From Kutzneria buriramensis (GTDB taxonomy: Bacteria > Actinomycetota > Actinomycetes > Mycobacteriales > Pseudonocardiaceae), in contig NZ_CP144375.1 of assembly GCF_043575855.1 (NCBI RefSeq), positions 2,852,001 through 2,916,000 on the forward strand: a stretch of 64,000 nt of DNA, in the 5' to 3' direction. The notes below the pieces were generated by a model. That model was given only the letters and a program-made list of their open reading frames with translations. It ran no database searches and had not been told where the DNA came from. The position numbers and the translations under genes were made by a program. The stretch's first letter is position 1; the number at the start of each line of letters is the position of its first letter. Positions 16,901 through 26,800 of the stretch are shown in pieces.

Positions 16901-18661
16901 GAACGCCCCTGAGCCCAGGGCGGGCTCGCAGACGGTCATCTGCAGGATCTCCGCCGCGGCCGTAGTGCGGCCGTCCTGGTCGAGCAGTTCTTCGAGGGCT
17001 TGGCCGACGGTGAAGCGGGTGAGTACCTCGGGCGTGTAGTAGGACGCGGACTGTTGGCGCTCCCGCCCGGCCAGGCGGAACACGAACGAGCCCTTCTGGT
17101 GCAGCACCGGCCGCAGCTCACCCGTGTGCGGGTCGACGGTCTTCACGAAGTCGGCCGGCGCGATTCCGTCGGCTCGCTCGACGGGAACGACCCATGACCC
17201 CTTGGAGCCGTCACCGTTCTTGGCCACCTCGTAGAGGTCCGTCTCGGCGAAAAAGCCGGTGTAGGACATCAGGCCCTCGTAGACCGCGCCGAGCTGGTTG
17301 ATGCCCAACTCCGCGTACGAGATGAAGCCGCGGTCCTTGCCGCGAGACTCCTTGCTCAGCAGCAGATGGGTGAGCACCTGCTGCAGCGCGGCGTTGCCCA
17401 GCCCAACGGCATCGATGTGCGCGGTCGCTTCCGGCCGGAACAGGTCGGCTCGCAGCGCGTTGAACGGCAGTCCCTCGGCGAACGCCGAATCATGTTCGTC
17501 CTCGCTGCTGCCGCCTACCGCCATCGGGGCGTGTCCGGTGTCGACCAGCCCGAACAACACGCCCATTGAGTCGTACAGGTGGGTGCCGTTGCGGGACCGT
17601 GGGCTGGCCAACTCGACCTGGACCAGCTCGCGCAGCCGGTCCAGGCTGTAGCCCTGGTCGTACTCGCGGGCGCCGACCGGGAGCACGCCCAGTTCGGGCG
17701 ATGCCTCGGCGTAGAGCAGGAACAGGACGCGGTAGAGGAACCGCAACGCCTGCTTGGCCAGCGGCTGGGCCTCGCTGGCCGGCAGTGGATCGAGTCCTTT
17801 GTCTCGCCGGCGGGTGACCACCTCGTTGGCGATGATTTCGATGGACAGGCGGACTCCGTCGCGCAGGTCCTTGGAGACGCCGACGGTGTGTTTGATGGAG
17901 GCTTCGAGAACGTCGTGCCACCACAGCTTGCCGTCGGCGTCCGGTGCGATGGACTGGGCAGAAAGGCAGGTGAGCGCGCGATCGATCTCCCCGCCCTTCT
18001 TCCCCTCGTTGCGTTCGCAGACCAGTTGCACGTCAACGGCGAGGTAGCGGCCCTCGGCCCAGCGCTCCCGCTCGGCGAGCAGCACCCAACGGCCGGCGAG
18101 CACGAGGACGAGGTCTGGGGCGTCGTCCGCGACGAACAGCGCCGAGGTCAGCCGCGCGGCCGACTTCACCTCCTCGGCGTCCTCGCTGAGTTGCACGGGC
18201 TCGCGCAGGGTGACGGCGTCGCGGGCGAGCAGGTCCTCGACCACGGCGACCGGTCGAGCGGTCATGACGACCAGGGGTGCGTGCTCGGTGACACCCGGAG
18301 ACGACACCCGGAGCAGCGGGCCCTGCCGGTCGAGGACGAGGCCATGACCGGTCAGTTCGAGCACGTCAAGTAGCCGTTCGTGGACTGCGGCCGCGGCATT
18401 GTCGGCACTGCGTCCGTCGCGTGCGTCGGCCTCGGCGGCCGGGTCGAGAAGTTCGGCCAAGGCCGCTAGGTCGGTCTCCAGGCCCTGCCGGGCATCGACG
18501 AACCGTGATCGGGGTGTTTTCCTCCCCTCCTTGGCCTCCGCGTCCCAGAATGCCCGCCGCTCCAGCACCTTGGCGTGGAAAGACTCACTCTTGGCTTCGG
18601 TGGTGAAGTAGTGCTCCGAGATCCAGCCCTCACCGACGAGGATCGCGTCCGACCCGTTCAT
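13922..18661 (-). CDS. drmMI: DISARM-type adenine-N6 DNA methyltransferase (DrmMI/PglX/Eco57I-like)
   Basis: The 1579-residue protein starts at an ATG overlapping the drmD stop as ATGA. The SAM-binding motif reads CEPALGSGAF (about residues 578-587). The catalytic motif is NPPW (about 963-966), which marks methylation of adenine N6. The long N-terminal part resembles that of Eco57I/PglX-type enzymes. The region after NPPW holds the target-recognition domain; its DNA, roughly 14.4-15.5 kb, is visibly less GC-rich than its surroundings, as expected for a fast-evolving specificity domain. In class 1 DISARM, the methylase marks host DNA so that the helicase genes act only on foreign DNA. Its neighbours are the SNF2 helicase before it and the giant SF2 helicase after it. 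Confidence 0.87.
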   Translation of the reverse strand: MNGSDAILVGEGWISEHYFTTEAKSESFHAKVLERRAFWDAEAKEGRKTPRSRFVDARQGLETDLAALAELLDPAAEADARDGRSADNAAAAVHERLLDVLELTGHGLVLDRQGPLLRVSSPGVTEHAPLVVMTARPVAVVEDLLARDAVTLREPVQLSEDAEEVKSAARLTSALFVADDAPDLVLVLAGRWVLLAERERWAEGRYLAVDVQLVCERNEGKKGGEIDRALTCLSAQSIAPDADGKLWWHDVLEASIKHTVGVSKDLRDGVRLSIEIIANEVVTRRRDKGLDPLPASEAQPLAKQALRFLYRVLFLLYAEASPELGVLPVGAREYDQGYSLDRLRELVQVELASPRSRNGTHLYDSMGVLFGLVDTGHAPMAVGGSSEDEHDSAFAEGLPFNALRADLFRPEATAHIDAVGLGNAALQQVLTHLLLSKESRGKDRGFISYAELGINQLGAVYEGLMSYTGFFAETDLYEVAKNGDGSKGSWVVPVERADGIAPADFVKTVDPHTGELRPVLHQKGSFVFRLAGRERQQSASYYTPEVLTRFTVGQALEELLDQDGRTTAAAEILQMTVCEPALGSGAFAIEAVRQLAEQYLKRRQNELGVRIDPDEYPRRLQEVKAYLALHNVYGVDLNATAVELAEISLWLDTMVEGLSAPWFGLHLRRGNSLVGARRAVYQRRQVSDKSWLNEVPRDVPLASLVEDIEAGRVAGGGIHHFLLPSIGWGSSAEVNEAKEARDLYPESRARLKTWRKNVTSKPTQRQIEALCDLARRVEKLWQIATNRLGVAESEIRRSVPVWRGQDIPSGGKVQRAEIEAALADPSGAYRRLRRVMDAWCALWYWPVSEAFVEEVTGQAGDAVTPPNLDQWIEGMRMLVGVHAGKRRAPEGQLTFGTAVSWEDLNVYEELDLGLAGCLTVDATLRAHPWLRVCEAVADREGFFHWALDFAPVFVKGGFNLQVGNPPWVRPRTDFEALLAERDPWWKLAERPSVTAKERKRAEAWTDRRCVDTAAEGVATTAAAIAFAGSVANFPQLERLTPDFYRCFMVQAWRNASPVGVVGLIHPESHFTDEKAAALRCDAYRRLRRHWQFVNELKLFEIHDQVSYGVHVYGAVQPVPDFRMATSLYHPDTVIRSLDHDGSGPEPGIKDPDGNWDVRPHRSRITTVTDETLGMWHAILESPETPVRQTRMVYAVNRSTVSVLDKLSHARRIGELELHFSEGWHESRDRKSGYFESEWGKPASWDDVILQGPHLFVATPMYKAPNKTMLHNQDWSATDFEALSADAIPVTAYKPRGDRSRYARDYTHWGDQNAHPARNFYRVAWRAMAANKNERTLIPALIPPGSTHVHTVSSVSSVSSEPESLVAMLAVLSSLLADFFVRAAPKSAITAATVRRLPYANDAFLSELVLRTLRLNCIADAYGDLWYRCYRRSFREDAWAGGLTHARRQPLGAVRPVWDVDTPLRIAADRRQALVEIDALVALALGLAADELCTIYRTEFAVLYGYDRNVYYYDANGRLVPNSVLTVWRKKGDRITEEERTATNQAGNAYTYELPFVTLDREADMRQAYAHFERLLEERS

Positions 18662-21567
18662 CGCGTCACACCTTCCACGTCCGGGACGACGACCAGTAGC
18701 GGCCGTGCGAGTTGTCGGTCCGGTGCCATGGCCTGCACCATGGCCCGTTCCTGTTCCACGCTCGCTCGCCGGTGTTTGATCTCGCTGCGTTGGATGAGCG
18801 CTTCGGCATCGTTGTCCCAGCGCTTCAGTCGGGTGGACCACTGGTCCACTCGGCTTGCCACGTCGTTGGCGGCTGCTTCGAAGAGGGTGAGCAGGTGCTT
18901 TTCGGCCTGGTCGACCGCCGGGGCCACGAGCCTCTGGAAAGCCTCCACGTCGTCGATCGGCCCCGGGTTGACGCGCGGCCGGTCCCAGCCCAGCGAGGCC
19001 AGCGCCTCCCGGGCCGAGCTGTGCGGGGCGATCAGTGCGAAAGACGGATCGTCCTGCGCTGGGAACTGCGCGGTCAGCCAAGCGACCGACACGACCTGGC
19101 CGCGCCTGTTGGTCAGCGTGCCCACGAGTAGGACGGTTGGGGCGTTCACGCCGCCGCGTACCGCGAAGACCTCGTTGCGGCCCAGCACGGCCAGGGCCCG
19201 GTCTGCGGCCCAGTCGAGGACGGGGTGCAGCGGAGCGAGATAGTGTGCGTCCGGCCAGCTCAGTTTCTTGCTGTCGCGCAGCGCCGCGGCGAGCCGGTCC
19301 TTGCCGCGCGCCGGGGTGGTCGCGAGCACCAGCTTGTCGGTGACGTCACGTTCGGCGAGGTACTTCTGCGGCAGCACGTCCAGGCGCTGCACGAGGTCGG
19401 GTGGTGGGTTCAGCTCGACAGTGCCGAAGGCGGCGTCTCGGCGCCACCCGACTCCACCGCGTGCCGGTGGCGCCGTCGGGTCGATGAAGGCTTCCCGTAG
19501 TGCATCCTCCAGATACGACACCTCGTCGTCGTACAGCATCGAGCCGAGGTCTGTCCCGGCGGTGGTCTCCGACTGGTGCGTCGCCGACGGCTCGGGCATG
19601 GGTGCGGGTGGCGCGTCGAAGAGCTGGGCGAACAGCGCGCCGAGGTCGTTACCGGCCGTGACGGCGGCGACCGGGCGGACCACGTCGTCGAACTCCTTGC
19701 TGCCGGCCAGCACGGCGCGAATGTCGTCCTCCTCGCTCTTGACGTCGTAACGCCCCATCAGGGAAGCCACGTCACCGAGCGCGGTGTGTGCCTCGTTCTC
19801 CTTCTCCACCAGCTTGGCGAGGATCCGGATGTCTCCGGCGAACCGTTCGCTGGCTGGGTCGAGCAGCAGTGCCGTGATGCGCGGGGCGTGTTTCTGCCCG
19901 TATCGGTCGATGCGACCGTTGCGCTGTTCGATGCGGATGAGGCTCCAGGGAATGTCGTAGTGAATCAGGTCGTGACACTGGGCGTGCAGGTTCACTCCCT
20001 CGGAGGCCACGTCACCGGTCACCAAGACCCGCACCGGCGCCTGCTCCTGCTTGAACGCCTCCACGATGTTCTGCTGTTCGTCGTCAGCCAGCCCGCCATG
20101 CATGAGCGCGACAGCGTCGGCAGGCAGGCCAAGGTCACTGGGAAGACTGCGGTGCAGCCAACGCAGAGTCTCCAGGCGCTCGGCGAACACCACCGCCCGG
20201 ACCGGTGAGCCGCGGCCCACCCCGATCTGTTTCAGGTGCTCGACGAGCCGTTGGTACTTGGCTGGCGGCCGCCGCAACGTCTTGTCGTTGAGCTCAGCCA
20301 GCCGGTGCAATGCCTGTCGTTCCACCCCGGCCCGGTCGTCGTGCCCGAGGCGCCCCAACCGCCCGTCGATGGTTTCTTTCAGCGCGGCCGGCGAGGACAG
20401 GAACGCCTTGGCCAGCGTCCACGGAAACAGCGATGCGTTCTGCCCGGAGTACGGGCTGCCGCCACGACCCGGCCACAACCAGGTCTCTTCCAGTTCGCGG
20501 GCCACGGCGTTCTCTTCGTCCGTCGCCGGCACGAGGACGTTGTCCGGCTCGCGCCGTTCGGCCCAGTCGCCGCCGACGACCTGGGCGACCTCGGGGCTGT
20601 GCCGGTGCCGCCGGATGACCAGCCGTCGTATTTCGTCTGGGTCGAGCCGGTCATCGGCCGGCACGGACGAGGGGTCCAGCAACCGCAGCAGCTCGGCGAA
20701 CGAGTCGGCACGGCCATTGTGCGGGGTTGCCGAGGCGAGGATCAGCGCCTCGGCGTTGCGGGCCAACAGCCGCGCCAGCCGGTTGTTGAGCGTCGCCGCG
20801 TTGGACAGATTGTGCGACTCGTCGATGACCACGGCATCCCAGCGCTGCTTGCGCAGGCTCGTCACGTACCGATCGGACTTGAGGGTGTCGATCGAGATGA
20901 TCACCCGCTTGTAGTAGGTGAAGGGGTTTCGCGTTGCCGGCAGCTTCTGGCGCACGCGCTGAATGCCGGCGGAGTCCAGCCGGACGAACGGCAGCGCGAA
21001 CCGGCACCACAGCTCGTGCTGCATCTGCTCCAGCACATGCCGCGGGGTCACGACGAGGATCCGTTCACCACGGCCACGCCGCACCAGTTCCGAAAGGATC
21101 ATGCCGATTTCGAGGGTCTTACCGAGGCCGACGGCGTCAGCAAGCAGAATCCTCGGCCGCAGGTTCACCGGATCGAGTGCCTTGCGCACCGCCGACTGCT
21201 GGTAGCTCAGCGCGTCAGCCAGTCCTTGGACGGCCACTGACAGCGAGCGCTCCCCGAGTGGCACGGGGATCTTACGAATGGTCGACTCCAGCCATAGCCG
21301 AGCAGTGCGGTAGCGCGGGCTGTCGTCGGCCACTACCTGCGCGCGGGCCGGCTCCAATGGAACGACCTCGTCGAGGCTCGTGTAGAACGAGGCGCTGGTG
21401 TCGCGGACCAGTTCGCCGAGGCCCTGCACGTGGACGAGGGTGCCGTCGGCGGTCTCCTCGACCGCTCGGACCAGCCACTCTTCGTCGCGGATCACGACGA
21501 TCGATCCTGGCGCGAGTGCCACGCGGTCCTCGGACTTCGTTGCCGTCACAGATACGTTCTCCGTCAT
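18658..21567 (-). CDS. drmD: DISARM SNF2-like helicase DrmD
   Basis: The 969-residue protein (ATG at 21567; a GTG at 21591 is also possible) is an SNF2/RapA-type SF2 ATPase. It shows Walker A LLADAVGLGKTLEIGM (about 139-154), VVTPRHVLEQMQHEL, the DEAH-type motif VIDESHN (about 247), ASATPHNG, and the C-terminal helicase motifs VTGDVASEGVNLH and RIEQRNGRIDRYGQ. SNF2-like DrmD is the hallmark of class 1 DISARM, where it acts with the adenine methylase. Its stop overlaps the methylase start. Its upstream side faces the divergent vsr gene across about 100 bases, so drmD needs either read-through from drmB or its own promoter in that gap. Confidence 0.88.
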   Translation of the reverse strand: MTENVSVTATKSEDRVALAPGSIVVIRDEEWLVRAVEETADGTLVHVQGLGELVRDTSASFYTSLDEVVPLEPARAQVVADDSPRYRTARLWLESTIRKIPVPLGERSLSVAVQGLADALSYQQSAVRKALDPVNLRPRILLADAVGLGKTLEIGMILSELVRRGRGERILVVTPRHVLEQMQHELWCRFALPFVRLDSAGIQRVRQKLPATRNPFTYYKRVIISIDTLKSDRYVTSLRKQRWDAVVIDESHNLSNAATLNNRLARLLARNAEALILASATPHNGRADSFAELLRLLDPSSVPADDRLDPDEIRRLVIRRHRHSPEVAQVVGGDWAERREPDNVLVPATDEENAVARELEETWLWPGRGGSPYSGQNASLFPWTLAKAFLSSPAALKETIDGRLGRLGHDDRAGVERQALHRLAELNDKTLRRPPAKYQRLVEHLKQIGVGRGSPVRAVVFAERLETLRWLHRSLPSDLGLPADAVALMHGGLADDEQQNIVEAFKQEQAPVRVLVTGDVASEGVNLHAQCHDLIHYDIPWSLIRIEQRNGRIDRYGQKHAPRITALLLDPASERFAGDIRILAKLVEKENEAHTALGDVASLMGRYDVKSEEDDIRAVLAGSKEFDDVVRPVAAVTAGNDLGALFAQLFDAPPAPMPEPSATHQSETTAGTDLGSMLYDDEVSYLEDALREAFIDPTAPPARGGVGWRRDAAFGTVELNPPPDLVQRLDVLPQKYLAERDVTDKLVLATTPARGKDRLAAALRDSKKLSWPDAHYLAPLHPVLDWAADRALAVLGRNEVFAVRGGVNAPTVLLVGTLTNRRGQVVSVAWLTAQFPAQDDPSFALIAPHSSAREALASLGWDRPRVNPGPIDDVEAFQRLVAPAVDQAEKHLLTLFEAAANDVASRVDQWSTRLKRWDNDAEALIQRSEIKHRRASVEQERAMVQAMAPDRQLARPLLVVVPDVEGVTR

Positions 21568-21669
21568 CGAGTGCAAGAGAGGTTCATCCACAGCGCATGG
21601 TCATTTTTGCGGCCCGCAGCGTAACTCGCAGTGAGAGCTGTCGTGGTCTCCTTGGCTAAGGTCGAGGAC

Positions 21670-22104
21670 ATGGACCACTCGGTGGCTCGGCCAGCACCGC
21701 TCGACGCTGCGACGTCAGCTCGGCTGCGGCGCCAACCACGCTCCGCCACCAAACCGGAGGTCGCGCTACGTCGCGAACTACACCGCCGCGGCCTGCGGTT
21801 CCGTGTGAACCACCCAGGGCTTCCCGGTCGCCCAGACCTTGCATTCACCCGAGCGAAAGTCGCGGTCTTCGTCGACGGATGCTTCTGGCACTGCTGCCCC
21901 GACCACGGCACGTTGCCTCGCAACAACCGGGATTGGTGGCGTGCCAAGCTCGACCGCAACGTTGCCCGCGACCGAGCCAAGGACGCCGCGCTCACCGGCC
22001 TGGGGTGGAGCGTCCTGCACGTGTGGGAACACGAGGCGCCTGGTACGGCCGCCGATCGGGTCGAGGCCGAATGGCGGCAACGGCTTCCCTCCGTCACGAG
22101 CTGA
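21670..22104 (+). CDS. vsr: Very short patch repair endonuclease Vsr
   Basis: The 144-residue product has the Vsr pattern: SATKPEVALRREL, FRVNHPGLPGRPDLAF with the active-site Asp56, VAVFVDGCFWHCCPDHG with the His-rich metal site, and LGWSVLHVWEHE. Vsr nicks 5' of T in T:G mismatches formed when 5-methylcytosine deaminates. That suits a locus that also carries a C5-cytosine methyltransferase at 28.7 kb. The ATG at 21670 follows GAGGAC; a GTG at 21631 is an alternative. It is the only plus-strand gene inside the helicase/methylase block. Its 3' end overlaps the drmB 3' end tail to tail by 11 bases, and it diverges from drmD. Confidence 0.9.
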   Translation: MDHSVARPAPLDAATSARLRRQPRSATKPEVALRRELHRRGLRFRVNHPGLPGRPDLAFTRAKVAVFVDGCFWHCCPDHGTLPRNNRDWWRAKLDRNVARDRAKDAALTGLGWSVLHVWEHEAPGTAADRVEAEWRQRLPSVTS

Positions 22105-23836
22105 CCGCCATACGCAGATAACCGTCGGCGCCGAACAGCGTCTTCCGGTTCAGGAAGCGGTTGAAGAACCGGCACGACGGCTCTCCGAGGTGCACGCAGG
22201 CAGTGCACGCCCCGCTGCCCCGGCTGCACCCCGGATCCAGGGGACAGCGATGCTCGGCGTCGACGAACGCAGCCAACAGATCGTCGAGATTGGACTCGAA
22301 AACCGCCTGCATGCCACCCAGGACGAAGTCGCCGCGGGCGGCGGCATAGACGAAGAACGCCAAGTGGCCAGGAAGAAGGTATTCGCTCAAAGCGTCGCGT
22401 TCGATGCCGGAGAAGACCGCGGTTTGGCGGATGAACCGGTGCGCGTAGGTGTGGACCAGCCTGAGCACGTCGGCGCCGGGTGTGTCCATCGACTGGTCTT
22501 CGCGTTTGTCGGGGATCACTGCCGACTGCAGGACCGCAACGCGCGCCGCAACTGGATCACTGTCACCGATCGACCAGCCGGTCAGCCGGTGGCCACGACC
22601 CGACAGCCAGCTTGCCACCCGTACCGGGTCCAGACGTACCAGAAAAGCCTCCGTCTCGGCGAGGTTGCCGTAGAGGCGGTAGACGCCGCGCTTGCGTCGG
22701 AACGGCACTAGCCGGCACTTGGCTGGGTCATCCTCGCCTCTGGTGTAGCCGTACATAGCGCTCAGCACCGGGAACCGATCGACCAGGTCCAAGCCGTCCA
22801 TGCCCGCTCGGGTGAGCGCCGCCGGGTAGCGGTCCCGGTAGCGCAGGTCGAGCGAGTCCCCAGGCGTCGTGCTACGCAACGCGGTCGTCGGCGTGCGGCT
22901 CTCGGCGAGTGCCATGGCGATGTCGACGGCTTCACGCTCGGCCTCTTCTCGCCGCGTACCCGGCAGTGAGTCGACCGGGTGGTCGCCGGGTTTGGCGAGC
23001 TGTCCGCCTTGCTCGGCCATGTCCGCCATCGTCTGGGCGAATGCCGGGTCTATGCCGTCGGCAATCAACTTCGCGAGGAAGTCCTCTTTGGTCTGCTTCG
23101 CGGTGACGTCCGCGGGGCGCTCGGCGGTCAGGCCCTCCACCACCCACACGAGAGCCTTTCGGGCACCGCCGGCGAGCTTGAGGCCTTCGCGGTGCTCCGG
23201 GCGCGGAGGGTTGATCAGCACCATGCCGCGCGGCGTGTAGACCGTGCGGGCCTTGTGGACGTTCCACCGCAGTGTGCCATTGCCGCACGGGCAGGTCCGG
23301 TTGAACCCGAGCCCCTGCATCGTCTGGGTGTGGCAGGTCGGGCACTTGAACGTGATGTCGGCAGCCTTGGCGCTTTTCGGGATGACCACCATCACGTCGT
23401 CGTGCTCTTTGCACCGCCGGATCCATGGCACCTCGATCGCGCCACAGTCGTGGATCCCGACGAAATGCAGCTGGCCCCACTTGCGCTGCCCGCATTTGCA
23501 GGGCCGCTCAACGGATCGGCCAATGCGCTTGCAGGCCCGGCACAGCCACACCTCTGGGTATCGCTCGACCGTGACGCCGCGCCGCTCATCGAGCTCCACG
23601 ACTTCGATCTGGGCACCCCGCAACAGTTCGTCGCCTACGCCACCGTCGGTGTCGTGGACGAGCCACGCTCCGATCTCACGTAGCAGGTTCCAGCGGACGA
23701 GGTCCGTGTCGACCTGGATCGGGCTCGGTGCCGACCACTCGGAGACACGGTAGATGTCCCCTCGCAGGTCGACCGTTTGGTCAGGCAGGAAGGTCCGCAG
23801 GATCTGGCTGCCACTTCGACTTCCCAAGATCGTCAT
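22094..23836 (-). CDS. drmB: DISARM DUF1998 protein DrmB
   Basis: The 580-residue protein matches DrmB. An early zinc-binding region carries several CxxC/CxC pairs (CRACKRIG, CKCG, CPTCH, CPCGNG). The C-terminal DUF1998 region has HTYAHRFIRQTA, DFVLGGMQAVFESNLDDLL, and the Cys cluster CPLDPGC...GACTACVHLGEPSCRFFN. In DISARM, DrmA and DrmB form a complex in which DrmB supports the helicase and helps sense DNA with free 5' ends. It starts 13 bases after drmA, so the two are co-translated, matching the usual drmA-drmB order. Its tail overlaps vsr on the opposite strand. Confidence 0.88.
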   Translation of the reverse strand: MTILGSRSGSQILRTFLPDQTVDLRGDIYRVSEWSAPSPIQVDTDLVRWNLLREIGAWLVHDTDGGVGDELLRGAQIEVVELDERRGVTVERYPEVWLCRACKRIGRSVERPCKCGQRKWGQLHFVGIHDCGAIEVPWIRRCKEHDDVMVVIPKSAKAADITFKCPTCHTQTMQGLGFNRTCPCGNGTLRWNVHKARTVYTPRGMVLINPPRPEHREGLKLAGGARKALVWVVEGLTAERPADVTAKQTKEDFLAKLIADGIDPAFAQTMADMAEQGGQLAKPGDHPVDSLPGTRREEAEREAVDIAMALAESRTPTTALRSTTPGDSLDLRYRDRYPAALTRAGMDGLDLVDRFPVLSAMYGYTRGEDDPAKCRLVPFRRKRGVYRLYGNLAETEAFLVRLDPVRVASWLSGRGHRLTGWSIGDSDPVAARVAVLQSAVIPDKREDQSMDTPGADVLRLVHTYAHRFIRQTAVFSGIERDALSEYLLPGHLAFFVYAAARGDFVLGGMQAVFESNLDDLLAAFVDAEHRCPLDPGCSRGSGACTACVHLGEPSCRFFNRFLNRKTLFGADGYLRMAVSS

Positions 23837-23849
23837 GTCGTCCGCCCAG

Positions 23850-26800
23850 TCAGTCGTGGATGGGAGCGGTGGCTTCGACGTCCCGCAAGCTCCTCATCGG
23901 AGGATTCGGGCCTAGTTCACTGATGAATCGCGCCTTGGTGGTCGGGTCCTCCAGATCGGCGAACCATGCCTTCAGCCAGTCGAGGATCTGCTGCTTGTGC
24001 AAGGTGTCCTCGGCTCCGTCCAATCCAAGAACCTCCGCCACGGTCGCGGCTTCCTGCGCGGGGATCAGGCCGGCATTGCGGGCGTAGTCGCGCAGTCTCG
24101 ACGGGGTGCTCAGCCGCTGCCGGCTCGCCGGTTCGAGGAGCATCAGTATTCGGGCTGCCACGACGCCCGCGATCGTGAGATCCAGGACACGGCGGCTGCG
24201 GCGGGTGATCGGGATCGCGTCAACGAACCGGTCGCCCTGACGTACGTACGGTCCGAAGTGGCGGAACGTCTGGGCGTCGCGCTCCCGGCCGATCTTGTGT
24301 AGGACGTACACCAGACCGGGGTGCCGTCGCCCTACCCGTGCGGTCGTCTGGATGAACTCCGCCGTGGTCAGCGGTAGGCCCAGCATCACCATCGTGTTGA
24401 GCCGTTCGACGTCCACACCGTGGGAGAGCATCGAGCTTGCTGCGACGACGTGGACGCGTTCGTCGAAGTCGTCTTCAGGGTGCTCCAGTCGTTCGAGGAT
24501 GCCGCGGACTTCGTCGAAGTCCGTCTGACCGGTGAGCTGCTCGACGTTGATGCCATCGACGGTGTTGTTGCTGCCCAGGCTGCGCCCGGCGGCCTCCACG
24601 TCGTAGAGGGTCGTGCCATAGACGACATTGGTACCGTACTGACTGATCAACATGTCGGCGTGCCGCGGGTCGACGCCTGCCTCCGCGCAGACCATTGTTG
24701 GGTCCTTCAGCAGGTCCCGTATGCAGTGCTGCAACGTGTCCAGGGTGCGGTCGCTCACGTGCTCCAGCGTCACCCCGCGCGGGGCAACGGCTACGAACCG
24801 GCGCAGAGGCTGCTTGGCTGGCACTGTCCAGAACGACTCGCCCGGTCGCGGGCCCGGTTGCGGGAACACCCTGCCCTGGCGCCGGTAGAGCACATCGACC
24901 TGGCGATCGTAGCCGGTCAGGGTCGCGCTGCTCGCTACGATCTTCGTCTGGCTGCCGCAAAGCTCGCTCTGTAGGTGATCCAGCAGGCTTTCGTAATGAG
25001 AGTCGACAGCGCCGAGGCTGTCGCGCAGCAGGTGCAATTCGTCCTGCAACCTCAGGGACGGCGCGAATCGCCGCGCATCCATCGGTAGCGGTTTGAGGAC
25101 CGGGCCGCCCTGACAGTCGGGCACCAAGCAGCCGTTCGGTGTCTTCCAGCGTTCGGCGTAGGTGAAGCCGTGCCACGGTACCGAACACACCTTCTGCGGC
25201 GGTCCGACCAGGCCACGCATGGCCTGCTGCAGTCCGATCGAGGCGGCCTTGTCCAGAGTTCCGACCACTACGGTGGGTAGGAATCGGAACACTTCCTGGT
25301 CCACGACGTACACCGGCAGCGCCCGGCGGTGCATTCGACACGTCGGATTGGTGCAGCGGTGCTCGAGCTTCCACCGCTGGCGGTCGAAGTACATTTGCAG
25401 GTTCTCGTCCCGACAAAATGGACAACGCAACAGCACTTGATACTTTCCGGGCATTCCCGGGCTGGCCGGAGTGACGTCTTCGTCGTTCTCCGGCCTCGGG
25501 ACGATCTTGTTGGGCGTGCCTCCCTGGCCGACGAGGAAGCCAAGACTGAACTCGCTTCCCCCCACGCCCCGTTCCTTACGGACTACCTCGGCCGCGGCCA
25601 GCGCGTCGGCGAACCGCTGCGTCTGTTGCAGGCTCAGCAGCCGCAGTGGGAAACGCGACCACGCCGTCACACCCAGGACTTTGCCGGTCAGGCGGTCGAA
25701 GAACGCCGCCGTCAACAGGAGTCCAAGGTAGGTCTCGGTCTTACCGCCACCAGTGGCGAACCAGACCGTGTCGACGTAGCGGGCCTCCTCCTCAGGCTCG
25801 GCGAGAAAGCGAATCGTCGACAACAGGAAGCCGATCTGGAACGGCCGCCAATCGGTGTACCCGCGTGCGCTGAGCCCGATCGCCTCATTCATCAGCTGAA
25901 AGGCACGAAGGATCTCCGAGCGGGTCCGCATAAGCTCCAGCCCGTTCTGCAGCCGGTCCAGTTCGGCAAACACCTCCGCCGCCGACCGGTCCGCCTCGGC
26001 ACGCATCATCGCCGTCCATCCGTCGGCGGTCTGTCGAGCGTCCAGCGCTGCCGAGGACCAGTGAGCATCGTCGTAAGCGGCCAGTGCATCGAGCAGCGCC
26101 GCGAGCTGTGGCAGCGGGTTCGTGGCCAGCGTCGCGAACGACAGATCCGGCTTTTCCCGGGCGCTGTTCCAGTAGTCGGGCCGGTGGGTCTGCACGCTGA
26201 CGGTGTCCGAAGTACGGAAGACCCCGGGCTTGGGTACGTCGATGCCGACGTTGACGCCGTAGGCGGGCACTGCTCGGTCGTAGCGGAAGCTGTCCGGCAG
26301 CGCCTCCAGTTGGAATGGCACCGTCATCAGGCCCGAGATCTCGATCTGGGTTTCGTACAGGTGCGAATCGGTCAAGCCCTTCGCCTTTTCGGGGCTGGTG
26401 TTGACCAGTTGCACCACCAGTTCGGTCTGTTGATGCCAGTCCTCCACGTCGACGCGTACCTCTGCTGTCAAGCCGGGCGCACCCACCAACGCGAATGCGT
26501 CGGCCAGTTCTTTGGCTCCGAACGCCCCACCCCTCGTTCCCGTAAGTACGGAAACATGCTCTTCGACAAGGTCGGTACGCCACCAGCGCTTGTCCGGGAC
26601 GGGCCCATCCTTCGGATCTTGCACCCATGCCCGGGATCGGACCGTCACCGTCATAGACCAAGGTGGTCCGCTTGCCGGCCGCAGCCGAATGCCAATCGCG
26701 CACGGGTCCAGTCGTTCCGATCGTTCATCGCCTGCGCCCTTGCGAACCTCGTCCTCACACGCAAGCCGGCCCAACCAGAAGGTTCCCGCGGGCGCGACCT

